DNA of 64,000 nt from Oasisia sp. SBJ-2009 (lineage: Eukaryota; Annelida; Polychaeta; Sabellida; Siboglinidae): contig OZ024856.1 of assembly GCA_964017155.1 (NCBI GenBank), positions 4,356,825 through 4,420,824 of the forward strand, read 5' to 3'. Position 1 is the first letter of the stretch, and every line of letters begins with the position of its first letter. The notes under the pieces were generated by a model. That model ran no database searches. It was not told where the DNA came from and saw only the letters and a list, made by a program, of their open reading frames with translations. The translations under genes were made by a program, and so were the position numbers. This document shows positions 46,996 to 59,689 of this stretch, piece after piece.

Positions 46996-49250
46996 ACACT
47001 CAAATTGTTTATCAGACTACTTGAATCTGGAAAACAAAATTAACGAATGGACAATGGACTAAACTCTGGGCATGTGCTGGTTCCCCTGTGACATGCCTCC
47101 TGGACAGATTCTCCTGGCTGAGTGTGTGGGTTGTCAGTGTAGTTAAGTCCTGTCAACACACTTGGTTCATCTCAACAGTGGCCTGTGCATGAGGCAAGGG
47201 GACTACAAAGAACCAACTGATAACAACCAAAGGAATTCCTTCTTTGATGGATCCATGCAGGCCTCTGCAGCCTAATAAGACCCTAATCAAAACCACCAAT
47301 CCGCAATGAGAAAGGTGTGCATGTCCTTTGATGAGGGCCTGTCAGAGAGGCAGGAGGCAGCTATAGCTGTAGCACTCTGTGTCTGAGGCAACATTAGCCC
47401 AGGTGAATGAGCTAACATGTTCCACACACAAGACACACGGAAATGGACCAGTGTCCATTTGACCCATGGTAAAACATGTCATTGTCACTGATAGACCAGA
47501 CAAAGTAAGACCAAGTCCATCACAAAACGGACCGACGTACACATTCTGGGACAAAATTAGCAAGCAGGCAAGCCATGCCGCGTGGGAAAATGGGTCAAGA
47601 CCTCACACACAGGCTGGATCAATGCAGGCGGACTAACACTGGCTATGGATAAAGCGAATGATATAAAACTGCCCAGGAGAAACATTTACAAATAAAACCA
47701 ACCTGTGAAGGTTGCACGATTCTAAACAGGTCTATGACTTTTCGTCTAACGACTTTTCGTCTAACGTGATCATTCTTCTGTTACGACATTTGGCTTAACA
47801 TCACAATATGTCTATTATGTCTTCCTCAGATTAATTATTACCAAATGTGTTTCTTTTCCAGAATAAATATTATCAGGTTCTTATAATTATTATTGCAAAC
47901 GATTTCGCAAAGAAAATATGCAAGACAAAATGAGAAGAAATAGTTCACTATTTAAACAAATTATTAAAACATAAATGTCAAGACCAAATGTCATGGTCAA
48001 CTAATTGTTGTATTAGATGAAATGTTGGGCACCCCCCATCTCCCTTCTAAACAGGGTACCATTTAACAGACTAAGATCAAACTGATTTTGTTGTTTGGAA
48101 GGCAGCATTCGAAGGGATATACACCACCAAGTCACACCAGTTACACCAAAATATTAAAATTATAAACGTCACAGACATAGTACCATCTGAGTCACATGAC
48201 TAAACACACTCAGGTGAATACTTTTGTTAAGACAATACAACAAAACACAACACAAAACATCCAGTTTGATAGTCACTTATAGATGTAGCATCAATGAAAA
48301 TGTTCCAGACTATATCAGTTTCTTCCAAATATTTGTCTTAATAATAAAAAATAACAAAATAAAAAATAAATTATGCAATTGTGTTGTAGCTGATATCAAT
48401 GAAAATGTGAAGAGAAATGTCTGGAATATTCATCTTCATCATTAAATCATAAATGTGTCAGTGAAACAGCAATTTGTACATATTTTATTAAAATTACATT
48501 GACATCATTTCCTGTGGCTTTCTTCCTACCAAAAACTGACTCTTTCTGTGACTAGTTCCACACCACAGAACAGAACTGCCCAACACAACCTACTCTGACC
48601 AGCGAGGTTAGGTTGCCCACTGACCACGACCATGTGTTTGACCAGTCTCTGGACTGTAATCCCTCTGGACAGTGGTCAGTGCAGTGGCATTAAGTGGTTG
48701 TAATTCAATTTGGCAGTGATTGCTGGCACACAGCTTGTTGATGATTGCATCTTGAATGACAAAGCCTCCTCCGTGACTAATGGCTCCAGCCATCAATAGC
48801 CTAATGACCCCCTCCCTCTCTCCCTCTCTCCACCCTTCCCTGCCTTACCCTCCCTATCTCCCCAACCTTACTTGTTAAAATGCACAGGTCAAAAGTCTGT
48901 CTTTGCATGAAAGGTTTTCAGGGACAAATGCAATAATATCCATTTTCTTCATTTTGATACTGGTACGTCACTTTTGTGTTATATCCTTAGCTTAAATAAA
49001 ATCTTATAAATAAAGTCAATGTTTATTCAGAATCAAAAATATCAGGGAACAATAATAAAAATTTTAATATTTATTGCCGATTGGTTACACAAAACATGTT
49101 GATTATTGGTGTGATGCAACTGTCAATATTGCTCAATGGTTATTTTACTTCCCAAATTGAGACGGGACTGCATTAACATGATTCTCTAATTCACAAGGGA
49201 TACACAGTCCCCAATGTTAAGAGCCATGTTTAACACAAAATACATTATAC
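46996..49250. other. Non-coding spacer
   Basis: No gene. A small 17-bp duplication (GACTTTTCGTCTAAC) lies near 47733-47765 and a CT-rich stretch near 48810-48850. Confidence 0.5.
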
Positions 49251-49324
49251 TTGCCGTGACCTGGTATTGAACCCAGGCTGCCGGCATGCCAGGCGGATGT
49301 GCTAACCACTACACCACCCGCACC
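49251..49324 (-). ncRNA. tRNA-like sequence, probably the head of a tRNA-derived SINE
   Basis: The minus strand has an A-box-like TGGTGTAGTGGTTAGCAC and a B-box GGTTCAATACC inside a T-arm stem (CCTGG/CCAGG). The anticodon loop would be CTGGCAT, anticodon GGC, which is not a normal eukaryotic Ala tRNA anticodon. The anticodon stem has a mismatch and the acceptor ends (GGTGCGG against TCACGGC) do not pair. I therefore call it a pol III-type SINE head or tRNA pseudogene, not a working tRNA. Confidence 0.6.
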
Positions 49325-49916
49325 TCTCTAGTCTAAAACGTCTCTCTAAAAACTTTACCACAACAACATTGACACCATCCCTTCTACAACTCATTACAAA
49401 CAGTCAACACAACAATGTTAGTCTTAATTGCTCTGCTACCTTCTTCTTCACTCAATCTTCTCTGCATTACAACAGTTGTTTATTTTTACACTTATTACAC
49501 CCAATACCATATTGCAATATTACAAATTTCTAGAATACAAAAACAAGACACCTGACAGTTGTCTACCAGGTGTCTCGAGTGCCTCGCAGTCACATGACCT
49601 GCGGAGTGATGTTTGGGCCACTTCTTGAGGCGAGTGTGCACGAGAAAGTAATCACACATATAACACCACCCGGCCAGGCCAGGTGTGAATGTGTAAAATC
49701 TTGTCATCTGCAATAATGTGTCCGCTGCATAATTCATGACACAGGCAATTTAACGAGAGAATTTTCCAGTAAACTACCACGGAACACATTTGTATAAGTG
49801 ATGTGATGTGGGTGAGTGCGTGTATGTGTGCATGTGTGCACGAGTGCATGCCCTTGCTTGGAATGCTTTCCATCTCAGTAAAGATAGTTTGGTGTGTCAA
49901 ATTTATCATGTCAAGA
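49325..49916. other. Non-coding spacer
   Basis: No gene. A short TG-rich stretch lies near 49800-49850. Confidence 0.5.
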
Positions 49917-51410
49917 CATGTGGTCTGGTCTCTAGATCTTCTCTGTGGTCTGGTCTCTAAGACCTCCTTTGTGGTCTGGTCTCTAGATCTTCTCTGTGGT
50001 CTGGTCTCTAGATCTTCTCTGTGGTCTGGTCTCTAAGACCTCCTTTGTGGTCTGGTCTCTAGATCTTCTCTGTGGTCTGGTCTCTAGATCTTCTCTGTGG
50101 TCTGGTCTCTAAGACCTCCTCTGTGGTCTGGTCTCTAGACCTTCTCTGTGGTCTGGTCTCTAGATCTTCTCTGTGGTCTGGTCTCTAAGACCTCCTTTGT
50201 GGTCTGGTCTCTAGACCTCCTCTGTGGTCTGGTCTCTAAGACCTCCACTGTGGTCTGGTCTCTAGACCTTCTCTGTGGTCTGGTCTCTAGACCTTCTCTG
50301 TGGTCTGGTCTCTAGACCTCCTCTGTGGTCTGGTCTCTAGACCTTCTCTGTGGTCTGGTCTCTAGATCTTCTCTGTGGTCTGGTCTCTAGACCTCCTCTG
50401 TGGTCTGGTCTCTAGACCTCCTCTGTGGTCTGGTCTCTAGACCTTCTCTGTGGTCTGGTCTCTAGACCTTCTCTGTGGTCTGGTCTCTAGACCTTCTCTG
50501 TGGTCTGGTCTCTAGACCTCCTCTGTGGTCTGGTCTCTAGACCTCCTCTGTGGTCTGGTCTCTAGATCTTCTCTGTAGTCTGGTCTCTAGACCTTCTATG
50601 TGGTCTGGTCTCTAAGACCTTCTCTGAGGTCTGGTCTCTAGGCCTCCTCTGTGGTCTGGTCTCTAAGACCTTTTCTGTGGACTGGTCTATAAAACCTTCT
50701 CTGTGGTCTGGTCCCTAAGACCTCCTCTGTGGTCTGGTCTCTAAGACCTCTTCTGTGGTCTGGTCTCTAAGACCTTCTCAGTGGTCTGGTCTGTAAGACC
50801 TCTGTGGTCTGGTCTCTAAGACCTTCTCTGTGGTCTAGTTTCTAAGACCTTTTCTGTGGACTGGTCTCTAAGACCGTCTATGTGGTATGGTCCCTAAGAC
50901 CTCCTCTGTGGTCTGGTCTCTAGATCTTCTCTGTGGTCTGGTCTCTAAGACCTCTGTGGTCTGGTCTCTAAGACCTCTGTGGTCTGGTCTCTAAGAGCTC
51001 TGTGGTCTGGTCTCTTGACCTCCTCTGTGGTCTGGTCTCTAGACCTCCTCTGTGGTCTGGTCTCTAGACCTCCCCTGTGGTCTGGTCTCTAGACCTCCTC
51101 TGTGGTCTGGTCTCTAGACCTCCTCTGTGGTCTGGTCTCTTGACCTCCTCTGTGGTCTGGTCTCTTGACCTCCTCTGTGGTCTGGTCTCTAGACCTCCCC
51201 TGTGGTCTGGTCTCTAGACCTCCTCTGTGGTCTGGTCTCTAGACCTCCTCTGTGGTCTGGTCTCTTGACCTCCTCTGTGGTCTGGTCTCTAGACCTCCTC
51301 TGTGGTCTGGTCTCTAGACCTCCCCTGTGGTCTGGTCTCTAGACCTCCTCTGTGGTCTGGTCTCTAGGATCTCCTCTGTGGCCTGGTCTCTAGGGTTTCT
51401 GGTCTCTATG
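49917..51410. repeat. 25-bp minisatellite, about 59 units
   Basis: The unit core is TGTGGTCTGGTCTCTAGACC followed by TTCTC or TCCTC. Length variants are a 26-bp form (CTCTAAGACC) and a shortened form of about 21 bp near 50790-51000. GGTCTCTAGACC can form a tiny hairpin. The 5' part has a repeating triplet of variants (two GATCTTC units, then AAGACCTCC), a higher-order pattern. Confidence 0.97.
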
Positions 51411-51487
51411 GCATAGTTGGTCTGGTGACAGGGACCTGAGACCTATGGCAAGCAGTATCAGTAGCTAAGGCACATGGTGCATGTTAC

Positions 51488-53307
51488 AGCCCTCCTCCCT
51501 CTCACCCCTCCTCCCTCTCACCCCTCCTCCCTCTCAGCCCTCCTCCCTTTCAGCCCTCCTCCCTCTCAGCCCTCCTCCCTCTCACCCCTCCTCCCTCTCA
51601 CCCCTCCTCCCTCTCAGCCCTCCTCCCTCTCAGCCCTCCTCCCTTTCAGCCCTCCTCCCTCTCAGCCTTCCTCCCTCTCACCCCTCCTCCCTCTCACCCC
51701 TCCTCCCTCTCAGCCCTCCTCCCTCTCACCCCTCCTCCCTCTCAGCCCTCCTCCCTTTCAGCCCTCCTCCCTCTCAGCCCTCCTCCCTTTCAGCCCTCCT
51801 CCCTCTCAGCCCTCCTCCCTCTCAGCCCTCCTCCCTCTCAGCCCTCCTCCCTCTCAGCCCTCCTCCCTCTCACCCCTCCTCCCTCTCAGCCCTCCTCCCT
51901 CTCACCCCTCCTCCCTCTCAGCCCTCCTCCCTCTCACCCCTCCTCCCTCTCACCCCTTCTCCCTTTCAGCCCTCCTCCCTCTCAGCCCTCCTCCCTGTCA
52001 GCCCTCCTCCCTCTCAGCCCTCCTCCCTCTCACCCCTCCTCCCTCTCACCCCTCCTCCCTCTCAGCCCTCCTCCCTCTCAGCCCTCCTCCCTCTCAGCCC
52101 TCCTCCCTCTCACCCCTCCTCCCTCTCACCCCTCCTCCCTCTCAGCCCTCCTCCCTCTCACCCCTCCTCCCTCTCAGCCCTCCTCCCTTTCAGCCCTCCT
52201 CCCTCTCAGCCCTCCTCCCTCTCAGCCCTCCTCCCTCTCACCCCTCCTCCCTCTCAGCCCTCCTCCCTCTCAGCCCTCCTCCCTCTCACCCCTCCTCCCT
52301 CTCAGCCCTCCTCCCTCTCAGCCCTCCTCCCTCTCAGCCCTCCTCCCTCTCAGCCCTCCTCCCTCTCAGCCCTCCTCCCTCTCAGCCCTCCTCCCTCTCA
52401 GCCCTCCTCCCTCTCAGCCCTCCTCCCTCTCACCCCTCCTCCCTCTCAGCCCTCCTCCCTCTCACCCCTCCTCCCTCTCAGCCCTCCTCCCTCTCACCCC
52501 TCCTCCCTCTCACCCCTTCTCCCTCTCAGCCCTCCTCCCTCTCAGCCCTCCTCCCTGTCAGCCCTCCTCCCTCTCAGCCCTCCTCCCTCTCAGCCCTCCT
52601 CCCTCTCACCCCTCCTCCCTCTCAGCCCTCCTCCCTTTCAGCCCTCCTCCCTTTCAGCCCTCCTCCCTTTCAGCCCTCCTCCCTTTCAGCCCTCCTCCCT
52701 CTCAGCCCTCCTCCCTCTCAGCCCTCCTCCCTCTCACCCCTCCTCCCTTCCAGCCCTCCTCCCTCTCAGCCTTCCTCCCTCTCAGCCCTCCTCCCTCTCA
52801 CCCCTCCTCCCTTTCTGCCCTCCTCCCTTTCAGCCCTCCTCCCTCTCAGCCCTCCTCCCTCTCAGCCCTCCTCCCTCTCACCCCCCTCCCTCTCAGCCCT
52901 CCTCCCTCTCAGCCCTCCTCCCTCTCAGCCCTCCTCCCTCTCAGCCCTCCTCCCTCTCACCCCCCTCCCTCTCAGCCCTCCTCCCTTTCAGCCCTCCTCC
53001 CTTTCAGCCCTCCTCCCTCTCAGCCCTCCTCCCTCTCTCCCCCCTCCCTCTCAGCCCTCCTCCCTCTCAGCCCTCCTCCCTCTCAGCCCTCCTCCCTCTC
53101 AGCCCTCCTCCCTCTCACCCCTCCTCCCTCTCACCCCTCCTCCCTTTCAGCCCTCCTCCCTTTCACCCCTCCTCCCTCTCAACCCTCCTCCCTCTCAACC
53201 CTCCTCCCTCTCACCCCTCCTCCCTCTCACCCCTCCTCCCTCTCACCCCTCCTCCCTTTCACCCCTCCTCCCTTTCACCCCTCCTCCCTCTCAACCCTCC
53301 TCCCTCC
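51488..53307. repeat. 16-bp pyrimidine minisatellite, about 114 units
   Basis: The unit CTCTCAGCCCTCCTCC (variants CTCTCACC and CTTTCAGC) runs for 1.8 kb and is almost pure C/T on the plus strand. Sixteen is not a multiple of three and the unit is stop-free, so all plus frames stay open and give false proteins of up to 711 residues with a 16-residue SALLPLSPPPSQPSSL period. Confidence 0.98.
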
Positions 53308-53995
53308 ATCCAATCAAACCCAACCCTGTCTGTGTGACTCGGCTGTCAGTCCAAGGTGTGCTCTCAGAAGACACCAATCTGACCAAGTCCTGGACACAGG
53401 CAATCTGTCTGCCCCAACACCAGGTATTAAAACAACATTACACTGGACCCTGTCTCCACAGCCAGTCACTTGTCCCACTGAACTTAACCACCAGACACAG
53501 CAGTAATTTCCACCCAGTCCTGCATCAGTCTGCCTATAGATCACTGGGTTTATCCGGGCGACAACCAGTTGGTGCTGCAGTGATGGACACTGGGCACCGA
53601 GAACTGTAATTATGGATGGAAATGACCATGAGATAGAACATTAGTTGGCCCCAGATAGTCATGCCGAAGCACACTAGCCGGGGTGATTTTCTTTATGCGT
53701 GCATTAGCGGGAGCCAAGCAGGAGAGGACATAGATCTTGACAGCACAACAAGACCAGTGCTGGCGGAGGCCATCCATATCATGACTTCATTAGACAGCAC
53801 AAAGCCACAGCTCACTGACACACAAAGACATGAATGTGACGGTGGAAACACTTAATTGTAACTCGGGGAAGTTAATTAAGAGTAGTTCTAGTGGTGGGGC
53901 TTTGTTTGCATTGGCTGGTGGCGCCATGTGTCATGTTAACTGTCTCAATACAACCAGGACACCACAGGAGCCTGGGGCTGTGACATGTCTCAGTG
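53308..53995. other. Non-coding spacer
   Basis: Unique sequence without a convincing gene. Confidence 0.5.
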
Positions 53996-54254
53996 TCATC
54001 CATCCATCCATCCATCCATCCATCCATCCATCCATCCATCCATCCATCCATCCATCCATCCATCCATCCATCCATCCATCCATCCATCCATCCATCCATC
54101 CATCCATCCATCCATCCATCCATCCATCCATCCATCCATCCACCCATCCACCCACCCACCCATCCACCCATCCACCCACCCACCCACCCATCCATCCACC
54201 CACCCATCCATCCACCCACACACCCATCCATCCACCCACCCACCCACCCATCCA
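53996..54254. repeat. (ATCC)n microsatellite grading into ACCC variants
   Basis: About 36 pure CATC units are followed by about 110 bases of mixed CATC/CACC units. The variant-rich end is on the right. Confidence 0.97.
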
Positions 54255-54600
54255 TGTGTCATGATGCTGGTGACATTGCTGATGATGTCACTGGTAATGA
54301 TTGTCATTGGAGACATCACTGGTGATGTAATTGGAGACATTTGTGGTGACATTGTTTGTGACGGTACTGGTGACATGGTTGACATATCTGGTAACATAAT
54401 CAGTGATGTCACTGGTGGCATCACTACTGACATCATTGATGATGTTAGTGACATGTTGTTGGTGACATACGTGATGACATGATTGGTGACAATGTTGAGT
54501 TACTGCTGAAGTCCGTGGTGACATCATTGATGATGTCACTAGTAACATTTCTGGTGACATACATTACTAGGACATATCAGATGACATAATTATTAACATC
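54255..54600. repeat. Degenerate GGTGACATCACTGGTGATG-type repeat
   Basis: GTGACAT and GTGATGTCA words alternate with ACTGGT at about 18-21-bp spacing for 340 bases, with strong divergence. Confidence 0.6.
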
Positions 54601-56044
54601 ACACATTGTGTCCTACCATCCTGCCTGGAGCAACCCCCACCCCTTGTGACTGCACCCCTTGTAGCCCCAGGAGCCACACTCACCCCTAGAGACCATACAT
54701 ACCCCCTAGCCTCACAACATCAAAAGCCTGCCCATGAATCATGGACTGTGAGAGAGAGAGACTGCATTCGCTGCAGATTGAAGGGTTTAATCAGGATTAA
54801 CTGGCCCGGTGGTTCATTGGCGCTCACAGTTCACAGCAGACAGTCAGACAGCCCTGCTGCACTTTCTCACACTAGCCACACATTTCATCACAACTTGCTA
54901 TGTCTTGCTGACATCCCTATAGCCCCTGGAGCGTAGGGTTACAAAGACCCATCCACGAACAGGTAAAACACGTTGTGGAGGAATCGAGATATAGGTAAAA
55001 AATAACGACCAAGACTTCCAAAATCGTAGATATTGTCTGTTATGCTTTGAAAATAGGTGTTGTTATTTTAGGTCATAACACACATCTCGACTGGCTCGTG
55101 TGTATGTGTGTGTGTGAGTTAACATGTGAGTGGGAAAAAGTGATTTAATCCTTCATAAAAACCCTGGTTCAGACCGGCTGTGACGATGAATGAGTCCATC
55201 CATCATGGATGAGTAGAATTATAGGTGAATGGAAAACAATGCCACCAGAAAAGTGTTTGTTTTATTTCAAAACTGAATAATATGGAGCATAAGTTAAAGA
55301 CAAAAGATAAACACAAGTATAAACACTTCCTGGCTGGAAACCAAGTAAAGCCTGTTACAGTTACCACTGCACAGAACACTGTATGCAACTGAGTGCACAA
55401 GTCTCGTCGGCCACCATAATATTATCGTTTATATGTGATTTTGCCATTTTCATTCATAATCTAGTCCCCAACGACTTGAATGAGCTATGTATTCTTTCCT
55501 ATATGAGTGTAACAGCCACAGCAGAAACCTCCGTTGTAAGTTTTACAGGTATCCATCCACACAACAAAAATTCATCTAAAAGGTGCAAACTATTAGTCAG
55601 AAGTCAATATTTTCAAATTGTTTGCTTATTGCAATAATTTTGACTTTGAATACACTTACAGACAACGAGGGGACCAGTTGTGCGTGGCCACATTAAATAT
55701 TATATATGTCAAAACAAGATCAGTTCTGTCACTGATCCCTGTCAACTGCTGGTAATGGTAGACTGATATCATAGTTGTGTCTCATCTCACGTCTTATGTG
55801 ACATGTTTTCCTAATGTAGACATTACAGGCCAATACCACATAACACTGTAACATGATCCATGGTCCACCCACAGCCAGTGGAGATCAGAACTTGGATGTC
55901 AACAGTTTACACACAGCCTGGTGAGACTACCACTCTGAGAGTCTTATCTGGTGAGTTCTCAGCTAGATGTGTTTGCTGAGGGTGAGAAGGGTGTACACAG
56001 GGCTCAGTCTACACAGCACACAGTCAGCCCTCTGTCAGGGCACA
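54601..56044. other. Non-coding spacer
   Basis: No gene recognised. Confidence 0.5.
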
Positions 56045-56530
56045 CACAAACATCACTAGTAATATTACTGCCACTCTGACACAAACATCACTAGTAATAT
56101 TACTGCCACTCTGACACAAACATCACTAGTAATATTACTGCCACTCTGACACAAACATCACCAGTAATATTACTGCCACTCTGACACAAACATCACTAGT
56201 AATATTAATGCCACTTTGACACAAACATCACTAGTAATATTAATACCACTTTGACACAAACATCACTAGTAATATCAATGCCACTTTGACACAAACATCA
56301 CTAGTAATATCAATGCCACTTTGACACAAACATCACTAGTAATATTAATGCCACTTTGACACAAACATCACTAATAATATTACTGCCACTCTGACACAAA
56401 CATCACTAGTAATATTAATGCCACTTTGACACAAACATCACTACCTGGTAGTAATATTAATGCCACTCTGACACAAACATCACTACATGTAGTAATATTA
56501 ATGCCACTTTGACACAAACATCATTAGTTA
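56045..56530. repeat. 35-bp minisatellite, about 14 units, decaying rightwards
   Basis: The unit core is ACAAACATCACTAGTAATAT followed by TACTGCCACTCTGAC. Early units contain the perfect palindrome AGTAATATTACT. Later ones change to AATATTAATG and CACTTTGAC, and decayed traces continue to about 56660. Confidence 0.95.
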
Positions 56531-56660
56531 AAAGAAATGCTATTTTGAGACAAACAAGTAATATATTTATTGCCACTTTGAAAAAACCACTAGCTAGGCA
56601 AATGCCACTTTCGGAAAAGCATCACAAATTAGACAAATGCCATTTTAACTTAACCATCGT

Positions 56661-57394
56661 TTCTAAATGTTATACATTTTTTATTTAGTTTTGCTTTTAC
56701 AAAATATTACCACACAATAAGAAATGGAATATGTAAAACCTCTAACCTCATGATCACATACTTATTTTTATTTCATTTGAATTAATACAGCCACACTTGG
56801 TAGCATAATAAAACACACCTGTTCTTCTAAGTTTTACTATGTTATGTCCCAAAATGAAAGGAGGCAGCATTCATCTGTATTTGTCTGTTGAAAATATACT
56901 GATTATCTCTTGATCAATGCCACTGTTACTGTTGCCAGTAAACATCCTGTTTTCTCCGACTCACGCATATTAAACATGTCAATAAATAATCCTGGGGGGG
57001 CAGGGAACTGTAGGCTGGCAGCTTGACCGGATGTTCCGGTGGCCTGGTATCTTGACCAGGGAACACAAACACAGGCTCAAATATTTACCAGCAATTGACT
57101 GAAACTAACTCCCAGCGTTACGGCCAGCCTATCCATTTAGGCAATCCAAATATTTGGAGCAGTGCTTTTAATGAGGCGGTCTGTAAATAAACAAGATGGC
57201 ATCAGTGGAGCGGGTTGACCACTACAGTTGCGTTGCCATTGCGCCACCCCACCTCCCAGCGGTGCTCAGGTTGTGGTGCTGCTGCACCAGTGGTGCATGC
57301 CTCAGTGCTTCTCTCTGGCAAAACATGCCAACATCATTAGGGAAGACATGTCCCAGGCTGGCTGTGATTGTTATCTATAGTCCCTGTGTGCCTT
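56661..57394. other. Non-coding spacer
   Basis: No gene seen. A run of seven G lies near 56994. Confidence 0.5.
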
Positions 57395-57497
57395 CCCTCC
57401 CTCTCCCTCTCCCTCTCCCTCTCCCTCTCCCTCTCCCTCTCCCTCTCCCTCTCCCTCTCCCTCTCCCTCTCCCTCTCCCTCTCCCTCTCCCTCTCCC
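57395..57497. repeat. (CTCCCT)n microsatellite, about 17 units
   Basis: A perfect hexanucleotide. The minus strand is GGGAGA repeats, with four G3 runs every 24 bases. Confidence 0.97.
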
Positions 57498-58907
57498 ACC
57501 CAGTGTATGGGTGCTGCATCAGTCCCCTGTCCCCACTGTGACCAAACTGTGCAATGTTATAATGGGGTAGAAATAAAAAATACCCACTGGCGTTGGGGGA
57601 CTAGAAGCCTTAATAATTACGTAATGATTAAATTTACCTTAGAGCACAGAAACAACACGAGGACCATTTGTAGTGAACATTGCCAAACTGCAAACTTTTA
57701 TGCAAATTCGGCAAGTGTTCTTTAAATGTAAACATTTTTAGAACAAAATAAATGCTAATTTCATAACTGATAACACAGCATAGGTAAACATGCCCTGAGG
57801 GGGTCTAGTGTTGGCGTTACTGTTGCTAATTCCCAGGTGTGACATCATAAATTCAGCTTCTCCACTATTTCGTCTCATCAGCTGGCCAACTGATGACAGT
57901 AGATGACACTGGGGTGAGACTATTGGAAAAAACCATGCAGAACCATGTCTGCCCCCCACTAAAATACTCCCCTGTTGCACCCACTGGACCACTCCTACAT
58001 TTGGTCACCCTATATTTTATTGTATGTTCACAACCCTACGTTGTATAATTTACTATGTTTGCTGTGATTTTATGTATTTGTATCATTCTGATGTTTGATG
58101 TGGGTGTGTTGCATGTGTGTAGTGTTTGAAATATTGGTCGAGTTCAAATTCTTCTTAAAATTCTTCTCCTAGAACTGCCAGTAATCCTCCTGTACTGCCT
58201 CGACTTAACCACTTTCACTCAGCCCAGTACTGAGTATATATATGCACCTTAGAGCCCAAAAACAACATTCAGACCCTTAATTAGAGTGAATCCAGCACCC
58301 AAACCCAACTACAAGTTTAGAGAGGCCCATACACTGTGGACCCTTAATGACCCTTAATGGGTCCTTAAATATGAGGCAGTGCACTTTGTCCCAACAAACA
58401 AGAAGCAAAGTGTGCTGTTGGAGACCCTGGGTGATAATCAACAAACATCTGCATACAAATGTGTGGTGTGTCCATCTAACCCTGGCTGTGTCAACAGCTT
58501 GACCACAGTGTCCACCTTCATAAACATCATATAGCCGCTTGGACATACTCAAACAAAAGTAACGTAGAGGTGTGAATGACGGGTTGGGCCAGTGTGATAA
58601 TTTCAGTTCAACCCTGACGTACACGTCATAGTCATATCATGGCCAGGTTCACTTCACTCAGTCTGGCTACGTACTGATACTAAGCAATTTTCATTACGAT
58701 TTTATTCAGACATTCAATGCAGTAATGCAATCACATGGGGATCACAGGAATATTTATTATTTTTATTACCATTTCAACGTGATCATATCTATTTTGATAG
58801 TATTTATGTTGTTTACTATTGTTATACAGAACACTTACCCAGTAAATGTTTTCGACGAAATACTTAGTTATACAATGGTCCACTGGTGGGAGTAAACTTA
58901 GGTTTCC
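57498..58907. other. Non-coding spacer
   Basis: No gene recognised. Confidence 0.5.
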
Positions 58908-59689
58908 ACTTCAACACTCCCCATGTTACTTCAACTCTCCCCATGTTACTTCAACTCTCCCCATGTTACTTTAACTCTCCCCTTGTTACTTCAACTCTCC
59001 CCATGTTACTTCAACTCTCCCCATGTTACTTTAACTCTCCCCATGTCACTTCAACTCTCCCCATGTTACTTCAACTCTCCCCATGTCACTTCAACTCTCC
59101 CCATGTTACTTTAACTCTCCCCGTGTTACTTCAACTCTCCCCGTGTTACTTCAACTCTCCCCGTGTCACTTCAACTCTCCCCGTGTTACTTTAACTCTCC
59201 CTGTGTCACTTCAACACTCCCCGTGTTACTTCAACTCTCCCCGTGTTACTTTAACTCTCCCCGTGTTACTTCAACTCTCCCCGTGTTACTTTAACTCTCC
59301 CCATGTCACTTCAACTCTCCCCGTGTTACTTTAACTCTCCCCGTGTCACTTCAACACTCCCCATGTTACTTTAACTCTCCCCATGTCACTTCAACTCTCC
59401 CCGTGTTACTTTAACTCTCCCCGTGTCACTTCAACACTCCCCATGTTACTTTAACTCTCCCCATGTCACTTCAACTCTCCCCGTGTTACTTTAACTCTCC
59501 CCGTGTCACTTCAACACTCCCCATGTTACTTTAACTCTCCCCATGTCACTTCAACTCTCCCCGTGTTACTTTAACTCTCCCCGTGTTACTTTAACTCTCC
59601 CCGTGTTACTTTAACTCTCACTGTTTCACTTCAATTCTTCCCACTTCACCTCGACTGTCCTTTTTCACTTCAACTCTCCCCATGTCACT
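58908..59689. repeat. 20-bp minisatellite, about 37 units
   Basis: The unit is ACTTCAACTCTCCCCATGTT, with variants ACTTTAAC, CCGTG and GTCACT. An 80-bp higher-order pattern (four units) recurs several times between about 59280 and 59580. It directly abuts the 37-bp array. Confidence 0.97.

Noticed and set aside
49251..49324. Functional Ala tRNA
   Set aside because: The GGC anticodon, unpaired acceptor ends and mismatched anticodon stem argue against function.
51474..53609. Open frames of 711 and 618 codons, Pro/Ser/Leu-rich
   Set aside because: They are produced by a stop-free 16-bp pyrimidine repeat read in rotating frames; all plus frames are open, and flanking sequence shows no exon signals.
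53830..54482. HPSI and WMDG repeat proteins
   Set aside because: Translation of the (ATCC)n microsatellite.
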